This document shows, piece by piece, positions 1 through 9,590 of a DNA stretch of 64,000 nt. The notes under the pieces are model-generated. The model was not told where the DNA came from and ran no database searches. It saw only the letters and a program-made list of their open reading frames with translations. This DNA is from JACCWP01 sp963785115 (GTDB lineage: Bacteria; Actinomycetota; Actinomycetes; Propionibacteriales; Nocardioidaceae). The number at the start of each line of letters is the position of its first letter. The first letter of the stretch is position 1. The position numbers were made by a program, and so were the translations under genes. The stretch lies in assembly GCA_963785115.1 (NCBI GenBank), contig CAWATY010000009.1, positions 62,001 to 126,000 on the forward strand. Direction: 5' to 3'.

Positions 1-2
1 AC

Positions 3-1367
3 CTGGTCGGCGTGGTGGGGCAGGACCCGCTGGCGGGCTTCGTCACCGACACGGTCGAGGACGAGCTGGCCTACGGCATGGAGCAGCTCGGCACGGCTCC
101 CGACGTGATGCGTCGTCGGGTCGAGGAGACCCTCGACCTGCTGGGCATCGCCGACCTGCGCCGGCGCCCGCTGCTCGCCCTGTCCGGCGGTCAGCAGCAG
201 CGGGTCGCGATCGGGTCGGTGCTGACCGCGCACCCGCGGGTGCTCGTGCTCGACGAGCCGACGTCGGCGCTCGACCCGACCGCCGCGGAGGAGGTGCTCG
301 CCGCCGTCACGCGGCTGGTCCACGACCTCGGGGTGACGGTGCTGATGGCCGAGCACCGGATGGAGCGGGTGGTTCAGTACGCCGACGGGATGCTGCTGCT
401 CCCCGGCGACGGCCAGGTGCGGCACGGACCGCCCTCCACGCTGCTCCTGGAGGCCGCGTCGGTGCCTCCCGTGGTCCGGTTGGGGAGGCTGGCCGGCTGG
501 AATCCGCTGCCGCTTTCGGTCCGCGACGCGCGGCGGGCGGCCGCACCGTTGCTCCGTCGGCTCGAGGCGACGTCGGTCGCTCGGCCCGCTCCGGCGACTC
601 CCGGGCCTGTCGCCCTCACCGCCGAGCGGGTGACAGTGCGACACGGTCGGGTGATCGCGGTGCGGGACGTGTCCCTGCGGCTGCACCGCGGCGAGGTCGT
701 GGCCCTGATGGGGCGCAACGGTTCCGGCAAGACCTCGTTGCTCTGGGCGCTGCAGGGCTCCGGCACGCGCTACGCCGGCGTGGTCGACGCCGGCGGTGTC
801 GACCCGGCGTCGCTGTCCGGTGCGGGGGCCCGCCGTGTCGTCGGACTGGTCCCGCAGACGGCGTCGGACCTGCTCTACCTGGAGACCGTCGCGTCCGAGT
901 GCGAGACCGCAGACCGCGAGGCCGGGGCGGGACCCGGCGCGACCCGCGGCCTGCTGGACCGGATCGCGCCAGGAGTCGAGCCCGGTCAGCACCCACGCGA
1001 CCTGTCCGAGGGCCAGCAGCTTGCGCTGGTCCTGGCGGTCCAGCTGGTGGCGGCGCCGCCGGTGCTGCTGCTCGACGAGCCGACCCGGGGACTCGACTAC
1101 GGCGCCAAGCAGGAGTTCGGCGCCATCGTCCGCGGGCTGGCCGCCGAGGGACGCAGCGTCGTGCTCGCCACCCATGACGTCGAGCTGGTAGCCGAGATCG
1201 CCGATCGGGTGGTGGTGATGGCGGAGGGTGAGACGGTGGCCGACGGCCCGGTCGCTGACGTCCTCGGCGCCTCGCCCGCCTTCGCCCCCCAGGTGGCACG
1301 AGTGCTCGGCCCTCCGTGGCTGACCGTCGGCGACGTGGAACGGGCGCTCGCCGGGGTGGCGACGTGA
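3..1367 (+). CDS. ECF transporter double ATP-binding protein (5' end outside window)
   Basis: Energising subunit of an energy-coupling-factor vitamin or metal importer with two ABC ATPase domains in one chain. The first domain enters the window at its Q-loop (VGQDP), so its Walker A lies upstream; it shows the signature LSGGQQQRV and Walker B VLVLDEPTSALDP. The second domain has Walker A GRNGSGKT (near nt 712-735), a variant signature LSEGQQLAL, Walker B VLLLDEPTRGLD and the switch His in ATHDVEL. The stop overlaps the start of the next gene by 4 nt, so the two are translationally coupled. A CbiQ-like T component is expected upstream but is not visible. The substrate cannot be read from the ATPase. 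Confidence 0.93.
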   Translation: MVGVVGQDPLAGFVTDTVEDELAYGMEQLGTAPDVMRRRVEETLDLLGIADLRRRPLLALSGGQQQRVAIGSVLTAHPRVLVLDEPTSALDPTAAEEVLAAVTRLVHDLGVTVLMAEHRMERVVQYADGMLLLPGDGQVRHGPPSTLLLEAASVPPVVRLGRLAGWNPLPLSVRDARRAAAPLLRRLEATSVARPAPATPGPVALTAERVTVRHGRVIAVRDVSLRLHRGEVVALMGRNGSGKTSLLWALQGSGTRYAGVVDAGGVDPASLSGAGARRVVGLVPQTASDLLYLETVASECETADREAGAGPGATRGLLDRIAPGVEPGQHPRDLSEGQQLALVLAVQLVAAPPVLLLDEPTRGLDYGAKQEFGAIVRGLAAEGRSVVLATHDVELVAEIADRVVVMAEGETVADGPVADVLGASPAFAPQVARVLGPPWLTVGDVERALAGVAT

Positions 1368-2263
1368 GCCGGCCGGTAGGGAGCGCGGCGCTCGTCGCGT
1401 CGTTCCGCCCGGTCGACGACCACGGCGCGGTGCGCGTCGGACCACGCTCTGCCGTCGTGCTGACGCTGGCCACCGCGGCCGGGCTGGCGATGTTCTGCTG
1501 GCCGCTGCTCATCTCGGCGAGCCCGGACAGCGGCCAGCACGTCGGCGACGCACCGTTCGTGTTCATGGCGGTGATGCCGGTACTCGTCGTGGTCGTGCTC
1601 GCCGAGCTCTCCGACCAGGGGATGGACGCCAAGGCGCTGGCCATGCTCGGCGTCCTGTCGGCGATCAACGCCGCGCTGCGTCCGCTCGGCGCTGGCACCG
1701 CCGGCATCGAGACGGTGTTCTTCCTGCTGGTGCTCGCCGGGCGGGTCTACGGACCGGGCTTCGGGTTCGTGCTGGGCTGCACGTCGCTGTTCACCTCGGC
1801 ACTGGTGACCGCCGGCGTCGGACCGTGGCTGCCGTTCCAGATGATGGCCTCGGCGTGGATCGGCATGGGTGCGGGGCTGCTGCCGCACCGGGTCCGCGGC
1901 AGGGCCGAGATCGCCATGCTGGTGGGCTACGGCATCGTCGTCGCGTACGGCTTCGGCATGCTGATGAACCTGTGGTACTGGCCGTTCGTCGCGGGGGTCG
2001 ACGTGCCGACCGACGACGGCGGGATCGCCTATGTGCCCGGCGCGCCGCTGCTGGACAACCTGCACCGGTTCGTGGTCTACACCGTCGTGACGTCGACGGC
2101 GGGGTGGGATACCGGCCGCGCGATCACCAACACCGTGGCGATCCTGGTGCTCGGTCCGGCGGTGCTCGCGACCCTCCGGCGGGCCTCGCGACGCGCGTCG
2201 TACGGGGCACCGGTGGCCTTCACCGACGCCCCCTCGCCAGGCGGGCGCGACGTCAGTGCTTGA
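1364..2263 (+). CDS. ECF transporter S component (substrate-binding membrane protein)
   Basis: Hydrophobic protein of about 299 aa with six or so membrane segments; it follows the ECF ATPase with a GTGA overlap, which fixes the GTG start at 1364. Sequence features fit the larger actinobacterial ECF S components: an Asn/Arg helix (SAINAALRPLG), a Gly-rich turn (FGFVLGCTSLFTSALV) and a PWLPFQM segment. S components capture the vitamin, and in Streptomyces-type loci of this layout cobalamin is often suggested; that assignment is inference from family context only. The 3' end overlaps the convergent metalloprotease gene by 11 nt. Confidence 0.85.
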   Translation: MSRPVGSAALVASFRPVDDHGAVRVGPRSAVVLTLATAAGLAMFCWPLLISASPDSGQHVGDAPFVFMAVMPVLVVVVLAELSDQGMDAKALAMLGVLSAINAALRPLGAGTAGIETVFFLLVLAGRVYGPGFGFVLGCTSLFTSALVTAGVGPWLPFQMMASAWIGMGAGLLPHRVRGRAEIAMLVGYGIVVAYGFGMLMNLWYWPFVAGVDVPTDDGGIAYVPGAPLLDNLHRFVVYTVVTSTAGWDTGRAITNTVAILVLGPAVLATLRRASRRASYGAPVAFTDAPSPGGRDVSA

Positions 2264-3704
2264 TGCTCAACCGGAACCGCCCCAGTGAGCCGTAGTCGCT
2301 GTAGCCGTTCGTCGCCGGCTTGCGGAAGCCGGCGCCACTGACCTCGACGAAGTAGTGCTTGCCCGGCAGCTTGTGCCTGATCCCGGCGCTCAGGCCGGTT
2401 GCGAGCGACGGGCTGTGCTGACCAGCAGGGGGATTGGCCGAGGCGACGACCTTGCCCGACTTGTTCAGGATGCGCAGCCGGACGTCGAGGTTGGCTCCGG
2501 TACGGGCCGGCCGCGCGGTGATCGTCCAGCGTTTGCGGCCGCCGGCGGTGAACCGGAAGACGTCCTCGTCGCCGCGCGTGCTGATGACGCCGCCTGCCTT
2601 GCGACGCACGTTGGTGGCGTGGCCGACCCCGTCGCCGTGGTCGTCCCTGCGGAACGGGGCGCCGCTGTGTGCGATCGCCTTGACGTCGTTCTGCTTGTTG
2701 TTGGCGCCCTTGTACTGGCCGGAACTCCATTGCGAGATCGGATGGTTGTACCCGACGCCCATGATCGGCGCCCACGGACCGTGGCCGGCGTAGTAGGCCG
2801 CACCTCCGCGCTTGCCGTCGTGCTTGAGCGACAGGGTGTGCCCCACCTCGTGGGCCGCCGCCTCGGCGATGTTCTTGGCGCCGGTGCCGGTGCCCGCGGT
2901 GAACACGAAGGCGGGCTGGTAGCGGGCGTGGTTGCCGCGGCCCTTGCCGAACAGGTCGAACACGTTGTTGTACGCCACACCGCCGCACAGCCGGTTGCAG
3001 AACTGCGGGTCGCGGTAGACGGCGCCTGAGTCGGTGACCAGCAGCCGGGTGCCGAACTTCTTGTCCTTGCGTCCGCTGCGCTGGATATCGGACGGCTTCG
3101 GCTGCTGGGTGGTCACGTCGACGTTGAACGGCGCGTAGTCCTCCGCGACCCGTTGCCACACGTGCTGGATCTGCGACTTCTCGGTGGTCGTGAACGAGCC
3201 CTCGTGCCGGTCCATGCTGTAGGGGGAGTAGCGCTGCCGGCGGTCACCCGTGCCGGCGTTCCACGCGGTCTTCTTGACGGTGTGGCCGGTGAAGTCGAGG
3301 TAGATCGTGCGGTTCGACCTGCGAAGGCTGTGCAGCGAGAACGTCTTGGCCAGGGCGAGAGGTGCTGCCTCCGCCGATGGTGCGGCATCCCGCGCCGCGC
3401 CGAAGTCGTCGACGTAGAGCAGCCGCCCACCACGGTCGAGGAACGCTGTCCGATCGGTGGCGATCGACCGCAGCCGCCGGACAGTCACGTCGTTGACCGT
3501 CGCCAGCCGAGCCAGCAGCCCGTCGTCGGTCCGGTCGACCACGACGCGCAACGGGAGCACCCGTGGCGGTGTCGCGCCGCGGTGGTCCGGGCGTTCGCTG
3601 ACCGGGGCTGCCGAGGTGGTGCCCGCGACGGACGTGGCCAGCAGGCTGCCGATCGACGCGACGGCGACGACGGCGCTGCGGCCGATTAGACGGCGGTGGC
3701 GCAA
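2253..3704 (-). CDS. Secreted metzincin-type zinc metalloprotease, tandem copy 1
   Basis: Exported protease precursor of 483 aa. A basic N-terminus and hydrophobic stretch (residues 1-33, ending SAAPV) form a signal peptide, followed by a propeptide-like segment with VRRLRSIA. The catalytic domain shares IYLDFTGHTV with its two neighbours and carries HEVGHTLSLKHD near residue 285, plus a Met-turn PIMGVGY, the metzincin hallmarks. The usual Gly of HExxHxxGxxH is Ser here. The C-terminal 120 residues resemble a PPC-type beta domain (DVFRF, LDVRLRIL, YSDYGSLGRF). The start is TTG with GGGGAG upstream. Substrate unknown. It overlaps the convergent S-component gene by 11 nt. Confidence 0.85.
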   Translation of the reverse strand: MRHRRLIGRSAVVAVASIGSLLATSVAGTTSAAPVSERPDHRGATPPRVLPLRVVVDRTDDGLLARLATVNDVTVRRLRSIATDRTAFLDRGGRLLYVDDFGAARDAAPSAEAAPLALAKTFSLHSLRRSNRTIYLDFTGHTVKKTAWNAGTGDRRQRYSPYSMDRHEGSFTTTEKSQIQHVWQRVAEDYAPFNVDVTTQQPKPSDIQRSGRKDKKFGTRLLVTDSGAVYRDPQFCNRLCGGVAYNNVFDLFGKGRGNHARYQPAFVFTAGTGTGAKNIAEAAAHEVGHTLSLKHDGKRGGAAYYAGHGPWAPIMGVGYNHPISQWSSGQYKGANNKQNDVKAIAHSGAPFRRDDHGDGVGHATNVRRKAGGVISTRGDEDVFRFTAGGRKRWTITARPARTGANLDVRLRILNKSGKVVASANPPAGQHSPSLATGLSAGIRHKLPGKHYFVEVSGAGFRKPATNGYSDYGSLGRFRLSIKH

Positions 3705-3817
3705 GGCTGGGTTCTCCCCTGGTGAGCCGTGTGAGCCCGGCGCCTGGTGCGTCCGGTGCGGCAGACGGTATAGCTCCGCGGGGTCAGCGGCCGCCGCCGG
3801 TCCCGGCGTGGGCGCAC

Positions 3818-3850
3818 CGACGCCGTGCGGGCGAGGCCCGCACGGCGTCG
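3818..3850 (-). terminator. Strong hairpin after metalloprotease copy 2
   Basis: A perfect 14-bp stem (CGACGCCGTGCGGG, 3818-3831, pairing with 3837-3850) with a 5-nt loop lies 23 nt past the stop of metalloprotease copy 2 on the minus strand. There is no clear U tract, as is common in high-GC actinobacteria. It probably separates transcription of copies 2 and 1. Confidence 0.75.
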
Positions 3851-3873
3851 GATCGATCAGGTGCTGCGGTGGG

Positions 3874-5316
3874 TCAGTGCGACACCTTGACCGTGAACTT
3901 CCCTAGCGAGCCGTAGTCGCTGTACCCGGTGTTCTGCGGGTTTCCGAAACCGATGCCGTCGATCTCGAGGTAGTAGTTGCCGGCCGGCAGGTTTCGGGTG
4001 ATCTTGGCGTTCAGCCCGGCTGCCTTCTCGACGGTGGTCTGGCTGACCGCCGGGTTGATCGTCGCCACCAGACCGCCACCGCTGTTGAGGATCCGCATCT
4101 GGATGTCCAGGTTCGGACCGTTCGGCGCCGGCGTGGCCGACAGCTTCCAGCTGCCACCGTTCGAGTGGAAGCGGAACACGTCCTTGTCGTTGCGGGTCGT
4201 GATCACGCCCGTGGCCTTGCCGCTGGCCGGGAGGACCGTAGCGGCACCGGTGGTGTTGCCGTGGTCATCGGCCCGGAGCGGTGCGCCCTGGTTGTTGATG
4301 ACCGTGGTGTCGTTCTGGCCGTTGTTGGCGTCGGCGTACTCCCCCCAGCTCCACTGGCTGACGGGGTGGCTGTAGCCGACGCCCATGATGGGCGCCCACG
4401 CCCCGTGCCCGGCGTAGTAGCCCAGGGCGCTGGTGCCGTCGTGCAGGAGCGCCAGGTTGTGCCCGATCTCGTGCGAGGCGGCCTCGGCAATGTTCTTGGC
4501 GCCGGTGCCGACGCCCGCGGTGAACACGAAGCCGGGCTGGTAGTAGGCGTGCGCGTTCTGGCCGGCACCGAACTGGTCGAAGACGTCGATGTAGGCCACA
4601 CCCCCGCACTGGCTGTTGCAGATCTGGGTGTAGACCGTCCCGGCGGCGGTGACCAGCAACCGGGTCCCGTACACCTGGTCGCCGGCGTTGGCACGGTCGA
4701 TCCGGGCCGCCGGAGGCTGCTCGGTGGTCACGTCGACCTTGAACGGTGCGTAGTCCTCGGCGATCTTCTGGTAGGTCAGCTGGATCTGCTCCTTCTCCGC
4801 GTTGGAGAAGGCGCCGGTGTTGCCGTCGATGCTGTAGGCCGGGTAGTTCTGCGGGTCGACCCCGGTGGACGCGTTCCAGTCGGTGCCGGTCACGGTGTGC
4901 CCGGTGAAGTCGAGGTAGATGGTGCGCTGTGCGGTCTTCAGGCTGTGCAGCTTGAACGTCTTGGCGTACGGGTACGGCGGCGCCTGGCCGGTGCCCGCGG
5001 GCGACGCATCGCGCTTGGCACCGGCGAAGTCGTCGACGGAGAACAACCGGCCGGTGCTGGACATCCACACCATCCGGTCACCGGCGAGCGCGCGCAGCCG
5101 CGACACGGACATGTGGTTGGCCGATGCGGCGCGGGCGAGGGCGACGTCGTCGAGCTGGGTCAACGCCCTTGCCGCGGGCATCGCCCGGGACAGGACGCGG
5201 TCACCGTCGGACGATGCTCCGGCGGGGGCTGCTGTCCCGCCCGCAACGACTGCCGTGAGTACGCAGGCCGCGGCGGCGATGAGACTGACTGCTGCGCGGG
5301 GGCGGGACAGGCGCAT
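3874..5316 (-). CDS. Secreted metzincin-type zinc metalloprotease, tandem copy 2
   Basis: Paralogue of copies 1 and 3, 480 aa. ATG 5316 is chosen because GGAGGA sits just upstream and a classical signal peptide follows (MRLSRPRAAVSLIAAAACVL...GAS). A propeptide segment (VSRLRALAGD) precedes the catalytic domain with YLDFTGHTV, the zinc motif HEIGHNLALLHD near residue 282 (Ala at the usual Gly position) and the Met-turn PIMGVGY. The C-terminal PPC-like domain contains DVFRF and YSDYGSLGKF, the same terminal motif as copy 1. Only 157 nt separate it from copy 3, and a strong hairpin follows it. Confidence 0.88.
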   Translation of the reverse strand: MRLSRPRAAVSLIAAAACVLTAVVAGGTAAPAGASSDGDRVLSRAMPAARALTQLDDVALARAASANHMSVSRLRALAGDRMVWMSSTGRLFSVDDFAGAKRDASPAGTGQAPPYPYAKTFKLHSLKTAQRTIYLDFTGHTVTGTDWNASTGVDPQNYPAYSIDGNTGAFSNAEKEQIQLTYQKIAEDYAPFKVDVTTEQPPAARIDRANAGDQVYGTRLLVTAAGTVYTQICNSQCGGVAYIDVFDQFGAGQNAHAYYQPGFVFTAGVGTGAKNIAEAASHEIGHNLALLHDGTSALGYYAGHGAWAPIMGVGYSHPVSQWSWGEYADANNGQNDTTVINNQGAPLRADDHGNTTGAATVLPASGKATGVITTRNDKDVFRFHSNGGSWKLSATPAPNGPNLDIQMRILNSGGGLVATINPAVSQTTVEKAAGLNAKITRNLPAGNYYLEIDGIGFGNPQNTGYSDYGSLGKFTVKVSH

Positions 5317-5474
5317 GGGGTCCTCCGGGGGGCGAGAAGTGAGCACATGATGCCAGCGGCATTCGGCCGCGGGACGACTTTTCGCAGAACGCGAAGATCG
5401 CCGGGGAGTTGCATGAGCCCGGGGGCCGTCACGATCGAGACGAACGGCTCGCCCGGGCACGAATCGGTCATCCG

Positions 5475-6909
5475 TCAGGGCAGCGTCACGTCCACGGTGA
5501 AGCGTCCGATGCTGCCGTAGCGGCTGTACCGTCGGTGGCGGGATCGCCGTAGCCGGTGCCGGTGACGCGGACGTAGTACGTCTTGCCGGCCTGCAGCTTC
5601 TTTTTGATCGTCGCGCCGAGACCGGTCGCCTCGCTGGCGCTGACCATGGCGACCGACGGGTTCTTGGTGGCGATCAGACCACCGACCGGACCCAGCAGGT
5701 CGAGCCGTACGTCGGTGTTGCCGCCGACGTTCCACGGCGTCACGTCGACCGTCGTCTTGCCGTTGGCGCCGTTGGGAACCTTGAAGCGGAAGACGTCGAC
5801 GTCGGTCTCGGTCTCCATCACACCGGCGCGGGGCCGGACGGCGACGTTGGTGGCACCGTTTCGGTTGTTGCTGTGGTCGTCGGGCCGGGCCGAGACACCG
5901 TTGGCCGCCATCACTGTCACGTCGTTCTCACCGTTGTTGGCGCCGGAGTACTCACCGCGGCTCCACTGGCTGACCGGCCGGTAGTAGCCGACGCCCATGA
6001 TCGGGGCCCAGGCACCGTGACCGCCGTAGTAGTTCAGGCTGGCGGTGCCGTCGTGGGACAGGCCGAGGTTGTGCCCGACCTCGTGCGACGCGGCCTCGGC
6101 GATGTTCTTCGCGCCCGTGCCCACGCCCAGGGTGAAGACGAAGCCGGGCTGGTAGTAGCTGTGGGTGGTGGGGTCGTCGAAGACGCCGACGTAGGCGACG
6201 CCGCCGCAGTTGCTGTTGCAGTAGTCGGTGTAGACGTGCCCGCCGGGGGTCACCAGCAGCCGGGTGCCGTAGACCGCGTCCCCGGCGCCGCTGCGAGTGA
6301 TGTCGGCTGCGGCCGGCTCCTCGGTCGTGACGTCGACGTCGAACGGCCGATAGTCCTCGGCCACCCGCTGCCACACCGCCTGGATCTGGTCCATCTCGGC
6401 ATTGGAGAAGCTGCCGGGCGCGCCGTCGGTGTCGTACGCGCCGTAGTTCTCGTTGGCGACGCCGGTGAGGACGTTCCACGCCGTGCCGGTCACGGTGTGC
6501 CCGGTGAAGTCGAGATAGATGGTCCGCTGGGACTCGTCCTGGCTGTGCAGCTGGAACGTCTCGGAGTAGGGGAAGGGGCCGGGCTCCGGAGCGCTGCTGT
6601 CGCGGTGGGCCGCGGGAACCGTCGCCTCCTGGTAGAACAGCGAGCCGGTCGTCGCACCCACAGCGCGGGGTCGTCGGCCTCTCCGACCAGTCGCCGCACG
6701 GACCAGTCGTTCTCATCGGCCAGGTCGGCGGTGTCGCCCGCGTCGAGTCGGTCGAGAGCGACGGCGGCGGTCATCGGTCGGGGCAGGACGCGGTCGTCGA
6801 CGGACGTGGCCAGTGCCGTCGTGCCGCTCGCGGCGGTGGCGGACAGGGCTGTGGTGAGAGCGGCGCCGACGCCGATCAGGGCGCGTGCACCGGGGTGGGA
6901 CACATTCAT
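5475..6909 (-). pseudogene. Metzincin-type metalloprotease, tandem copy 3 (two frameshifts)
   Basis: Third paralogue. ATG 6909 opens a signal peptide and propeptide (MNVSHPGARALIGVG..., VRRLVGEADDPALWV). The frame then slips by one base near 6655 before TTGSLFYQEA, and again near 5529, where the paralogues read GYSxYGSLG but this copy loses one base (GGTAC instead of GGCTAC). With both bases restored it would read through to YSRYGSIGRFTVDVTLP. It is the only copy with the canonical metzincin motif HEVGHNLGLSHD (near residue 273) and has the Met-turn PIMGVGY. It is either a decaying copy or an intact gene with two sequence errors; the intact active site favours the latter. Confidence 0.8.
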
Positions 6910-7077
6910 GACAGGTCCTTGGCGGGGGTGTGCCTCAAGGAGCCGGTGCGACATGGAGTGATACGGCGCGAGCAGCGGGACCGGCCCCGGAGGGTGAGCA
7001 GAACCGATTGCGCGATGCCCGGGAGGGTGCCAGCATCCCAACCCATGGGGGGCTTTCTTGCGCCGTGAGGGGGGGCC

Positions 7078-7945
7078 ATGCGCGAGCGGCTGAGCTGCCT
7101 GATCGGGCTGCACGCCCGATGGCTGCCGGTACGGGGGGACGACGGCGGCGTCGACTGGGTGTGTGGGAGCTGCGGCAAGGCCGTACGCAACCCGAAGGCC
7201 GGGGGCTGGTTCGTCCCCTCGATCCTGGCGTTGGTGCTGGCGTTGGTGCTGGGCATCGGCCTGGGCATGGGAATCGCCTCGTTCGACAGCGACGACGGCG
7301 GGCAGCCATCGAGCGACCTGTCCACCGCCGGTGAGGTACAGGACATCGGCGATCCCGGAGCCGGCGACTCGAGTGGCTCCGAGACCGGCTCCGAGACTGG
7401 CTCCACTTGAGACTGGCGACGCCTCCGCCGAGGCGGCCCTGCAGGAGTGTCAGGCGTTGTTCGCGCGACAGGTCCCGGTGGCACTCGCCGCTGACGCGTC
7501 GCTCGACCAGTGGCGGCAGCACATCGACGCGATGAATCAACTCGTCGCCGGTGAGATCACGCTTGACCAGGCGACCGCGTACTGGGACGACACCCGGCTC
7601 GGCGCCTATCACAAGGCCGACCGGTTCAGTGCACGCTACGACGCGCTCGCCAGCTCGGACCTGACCTGCGATGAACCGTCCGACGCAGCGGCGTCCAGCG
7701 AGACCGAGCGACAACTGGTCGAGTGTCATGCCGCCAACACCGCGTTCACCGAGGCGATGACCGCCGCCGAGATGGCGCTCATGACCTGGGTGCACCACAT
7801 CCACGACATGGACGCACTGCGCGCCGGCAAGGTCACCCCGGAGCAGGCGACGGCGATGTGGATCAAGAACTGGAAGGTCGGAGCGCAGCAGCTCAAGACC
7901 TATGACCAGAAGGCGCGTTCCGCGTTGCGCCACACCTGCGACTGA
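7078..7945 (+). CDS. Membrane-anchored hypothetical protein (one frameshift)
   Basis: I do not recognise the family. ATG 7078 follows GAGGGGGGG. The first 80 residues hold a CGSC knuckle, one strong transmembrane helix (FVPSILALVLALVLGIGLGM) and an acidic Ser/Gly linker. Near 7403 the frame is lost: the upstream frame stops at 7410 and the downstream frame continues for about 175 residues to 7945 (one extra base or two missing). That part is helical and has two similar halves, each with W..H...M..L.AG..T..QAT..W, suggesting an internal duplication. Predicted topology: short N-terminal cytoplasmic head, exported C-terminal domain. Confidence 0.6.
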
Positions 7946-8104
7946 CTCCTGGCCTGTAGGACGCGCTCCTGGCCGGGTGTCCGGTCCCTGCCTGTTGGCC
8001 TATCCGGGTCAGGGGGCTAGCGAACCGGCCGTGGAGTGGAGTAGACCGAAATTCCGGGGCCTGGCGTCAGGGCAACGATTGGGTCGAATCGAGCGGGGGA
8101 CACG

Positions 8105-9096
8105 ATGCTTCTTCGAGGCGCAGGTCTAGGCGTTGCGGTGGGGGGCCTGCTGGTGGCCTCTCTCGGCACCGCGCAGGGCGCGGCCGGCAGCGGCCAGGTC
8201 GGTGTCATGGCGTCTGCGACGACCGGCGTGGCTGCAGCGGTCGGAGGGGAGACCACGCCGGCAGCGCTGGGCCGGGGGATCGTGTTCGGCGCCCCAACGG
8301 CCGGATCGTGTACGAGGGTTGGCCCGCAGGCAGTGGCGAGATCTACACGATCCGCGCCGACGGCAGCGGCAAGCAGCGACTCACCCACAACGACACCTTT
8401 GACCACGGACCTGACTGGTCTCCGTCCGGGCGCCGACTGCTCTTCGGCCACTACGACGACGCCATCGGCACGGTCCAGTGGACGATGCGACCCGACGGCA
8501 CCGACAAGCGGCCCATCCCCAACACGTGGACCGGATTGCACCCGTCCTGGTCTCCGTCCGGCTACAGAATCGCGTTCGTCTGCCACGACGGGAACGACTT
8601 CGAGATCTGCATGATCCGGCGCGACGGCACCCACAGCCGCCAGATCACCCACAACGCCGTCGACGACAACCATCCGGACTGGGCTCCGGGCGGCGGGCGC
8701 ATCGCCTACGACTCCTACGACGGCAAGGATCAAGAGATCTACACCATCCGACCCAACGGCGGCGACCGGCAGAAGATCACCCACAACACGATGGATGACT
8801 GGTGGCCGTCGTACTCGCCATCCGGGGCGTGGATCGCCCACGAAAGCGGTGTCCCAGACACTGAGGTCTTCGTGCAGCGAGTGGACGGCAGCGGCCAACT
8901 GCGCCAGGTCACGGACGACTCGATCGACACCTATATGCCGTCGTGGTCTCCCGATGGGACACGGATCGCCTACGTGCAATGGAACGGAACCCAGACCGAC
9001 GTCTACACGATCCGACTCAGCGGCAGCGGAGAGCAGCAGGTCACGCACACCTCGATCAACGAACTGCACCCGAAATGGGGCCCTCGCTCTTCGTGA
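8105..9096 (+). CDS. Secreted TolB-like beta-propeller protein (one frameshift)
   Basis: A signal peptide at 8105 (MLLRGAGLGVAVGGLLVASLG...) is followed, after a frame change at the CCCC run 8292-8295, by six or so WD40-like (PD40) repeats of the form PDWSPSGxRIAFxxxxDGxxEIYxIRxDGxxxRQITHN. One more C in that run would join the parts as FGA-PNGRIVYEG, so a homopolymer error is likely. TolB-type propellers bind proteins or ligands outside the membrane; no enzymatic domain is attached. A hairpin terminator lies 37 nt after the stop. Confidence 0.75.
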
Positions 9097-9132
9097 GGTT
9101 CCCTGCCCTCTGCCTGCCGTGTGTACGCGGAC

Positions 9133-9163
9133 GAAGCGGCCCAGGCTGAGCCGGGGCCGCTTC
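9133..9163. terminator. Hairpin between TolB-like gene and DUF4386 remnant
   Basis: GAAGCGGCCC (9133-9142) pairs with GGGCCGCTTC (9154-9163) around an 11-nt loop. It sits between two convergent genes and could serve both as a bidirectional terminator. Confidence 0.65.
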
Positions 9164-9186
9164 TCGTTGGATGGGGGAACCTCGCC

Positions 9187-9590
9187 TCAGGCGTTCACCG
9201 CATCCATCACTCGCCTGGAACTCGGCGCAGCCTCGCGCTCCGAGGCGCCCGCGGCAACGCGCCGAGCCCTGACCACTAGCCAGCCAGAGGGCCAGCAGAA
9301 ACTCGCCGAGGAATGCGAATGCGTTGATGTCACTCCAGGAGTCCGGGGAGAGCACGGCACCGAAGCTGTCCGTTGCATAGCCAAGGCCGGCGATGATCAG
9401 CAGAGCGCCCACGACGCGCGGGATGTACCCGGATCGGTAGGCGAAGAAGCCGATGAGGAGTAGGTGAAGCCCGAAGAGGCACTGGGCCAGGTACCAGATG
9501 TCGTAGAAGGCAGTCATTCCTTGCATCGCTTGGATCTGTACGTGATCGGCGCCTAGCACCGCGAGGCCGGAGGACGACGCCTTCTCGATG
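9187..9590 (-). pseudogene. C-terminal remnant of a DUF4386 membrane protein
   Basis: Reading from about 9590 downward, the frame encodes the C-terminal half of a DUF4386 protein: GLHLLLIGFFAYRSGYIPRV, LLIIAGLGYATDSFG and FLLALWL, all typical of the family. The N-terminal half (about 100 residues) is missing; sequence beyond about 9570-9590 belongs to a PucR gene on the other strand. A further one-base slip near 9282 separates ALWL from VVRARRV, after which the frame ends at 9187. Truncation at the same point as the PucR fragment indicates a rearrangement or deletion junction. Confidence 0.65.

Noticed and set aside
2355..3689. Long open frames opposite the metalloprotease genes
   Set aside because: They are antisense shadows caused by high GC; they lack ribosome-binding sites and motifs, while the minus strand has signal peptides and zinc motifs.
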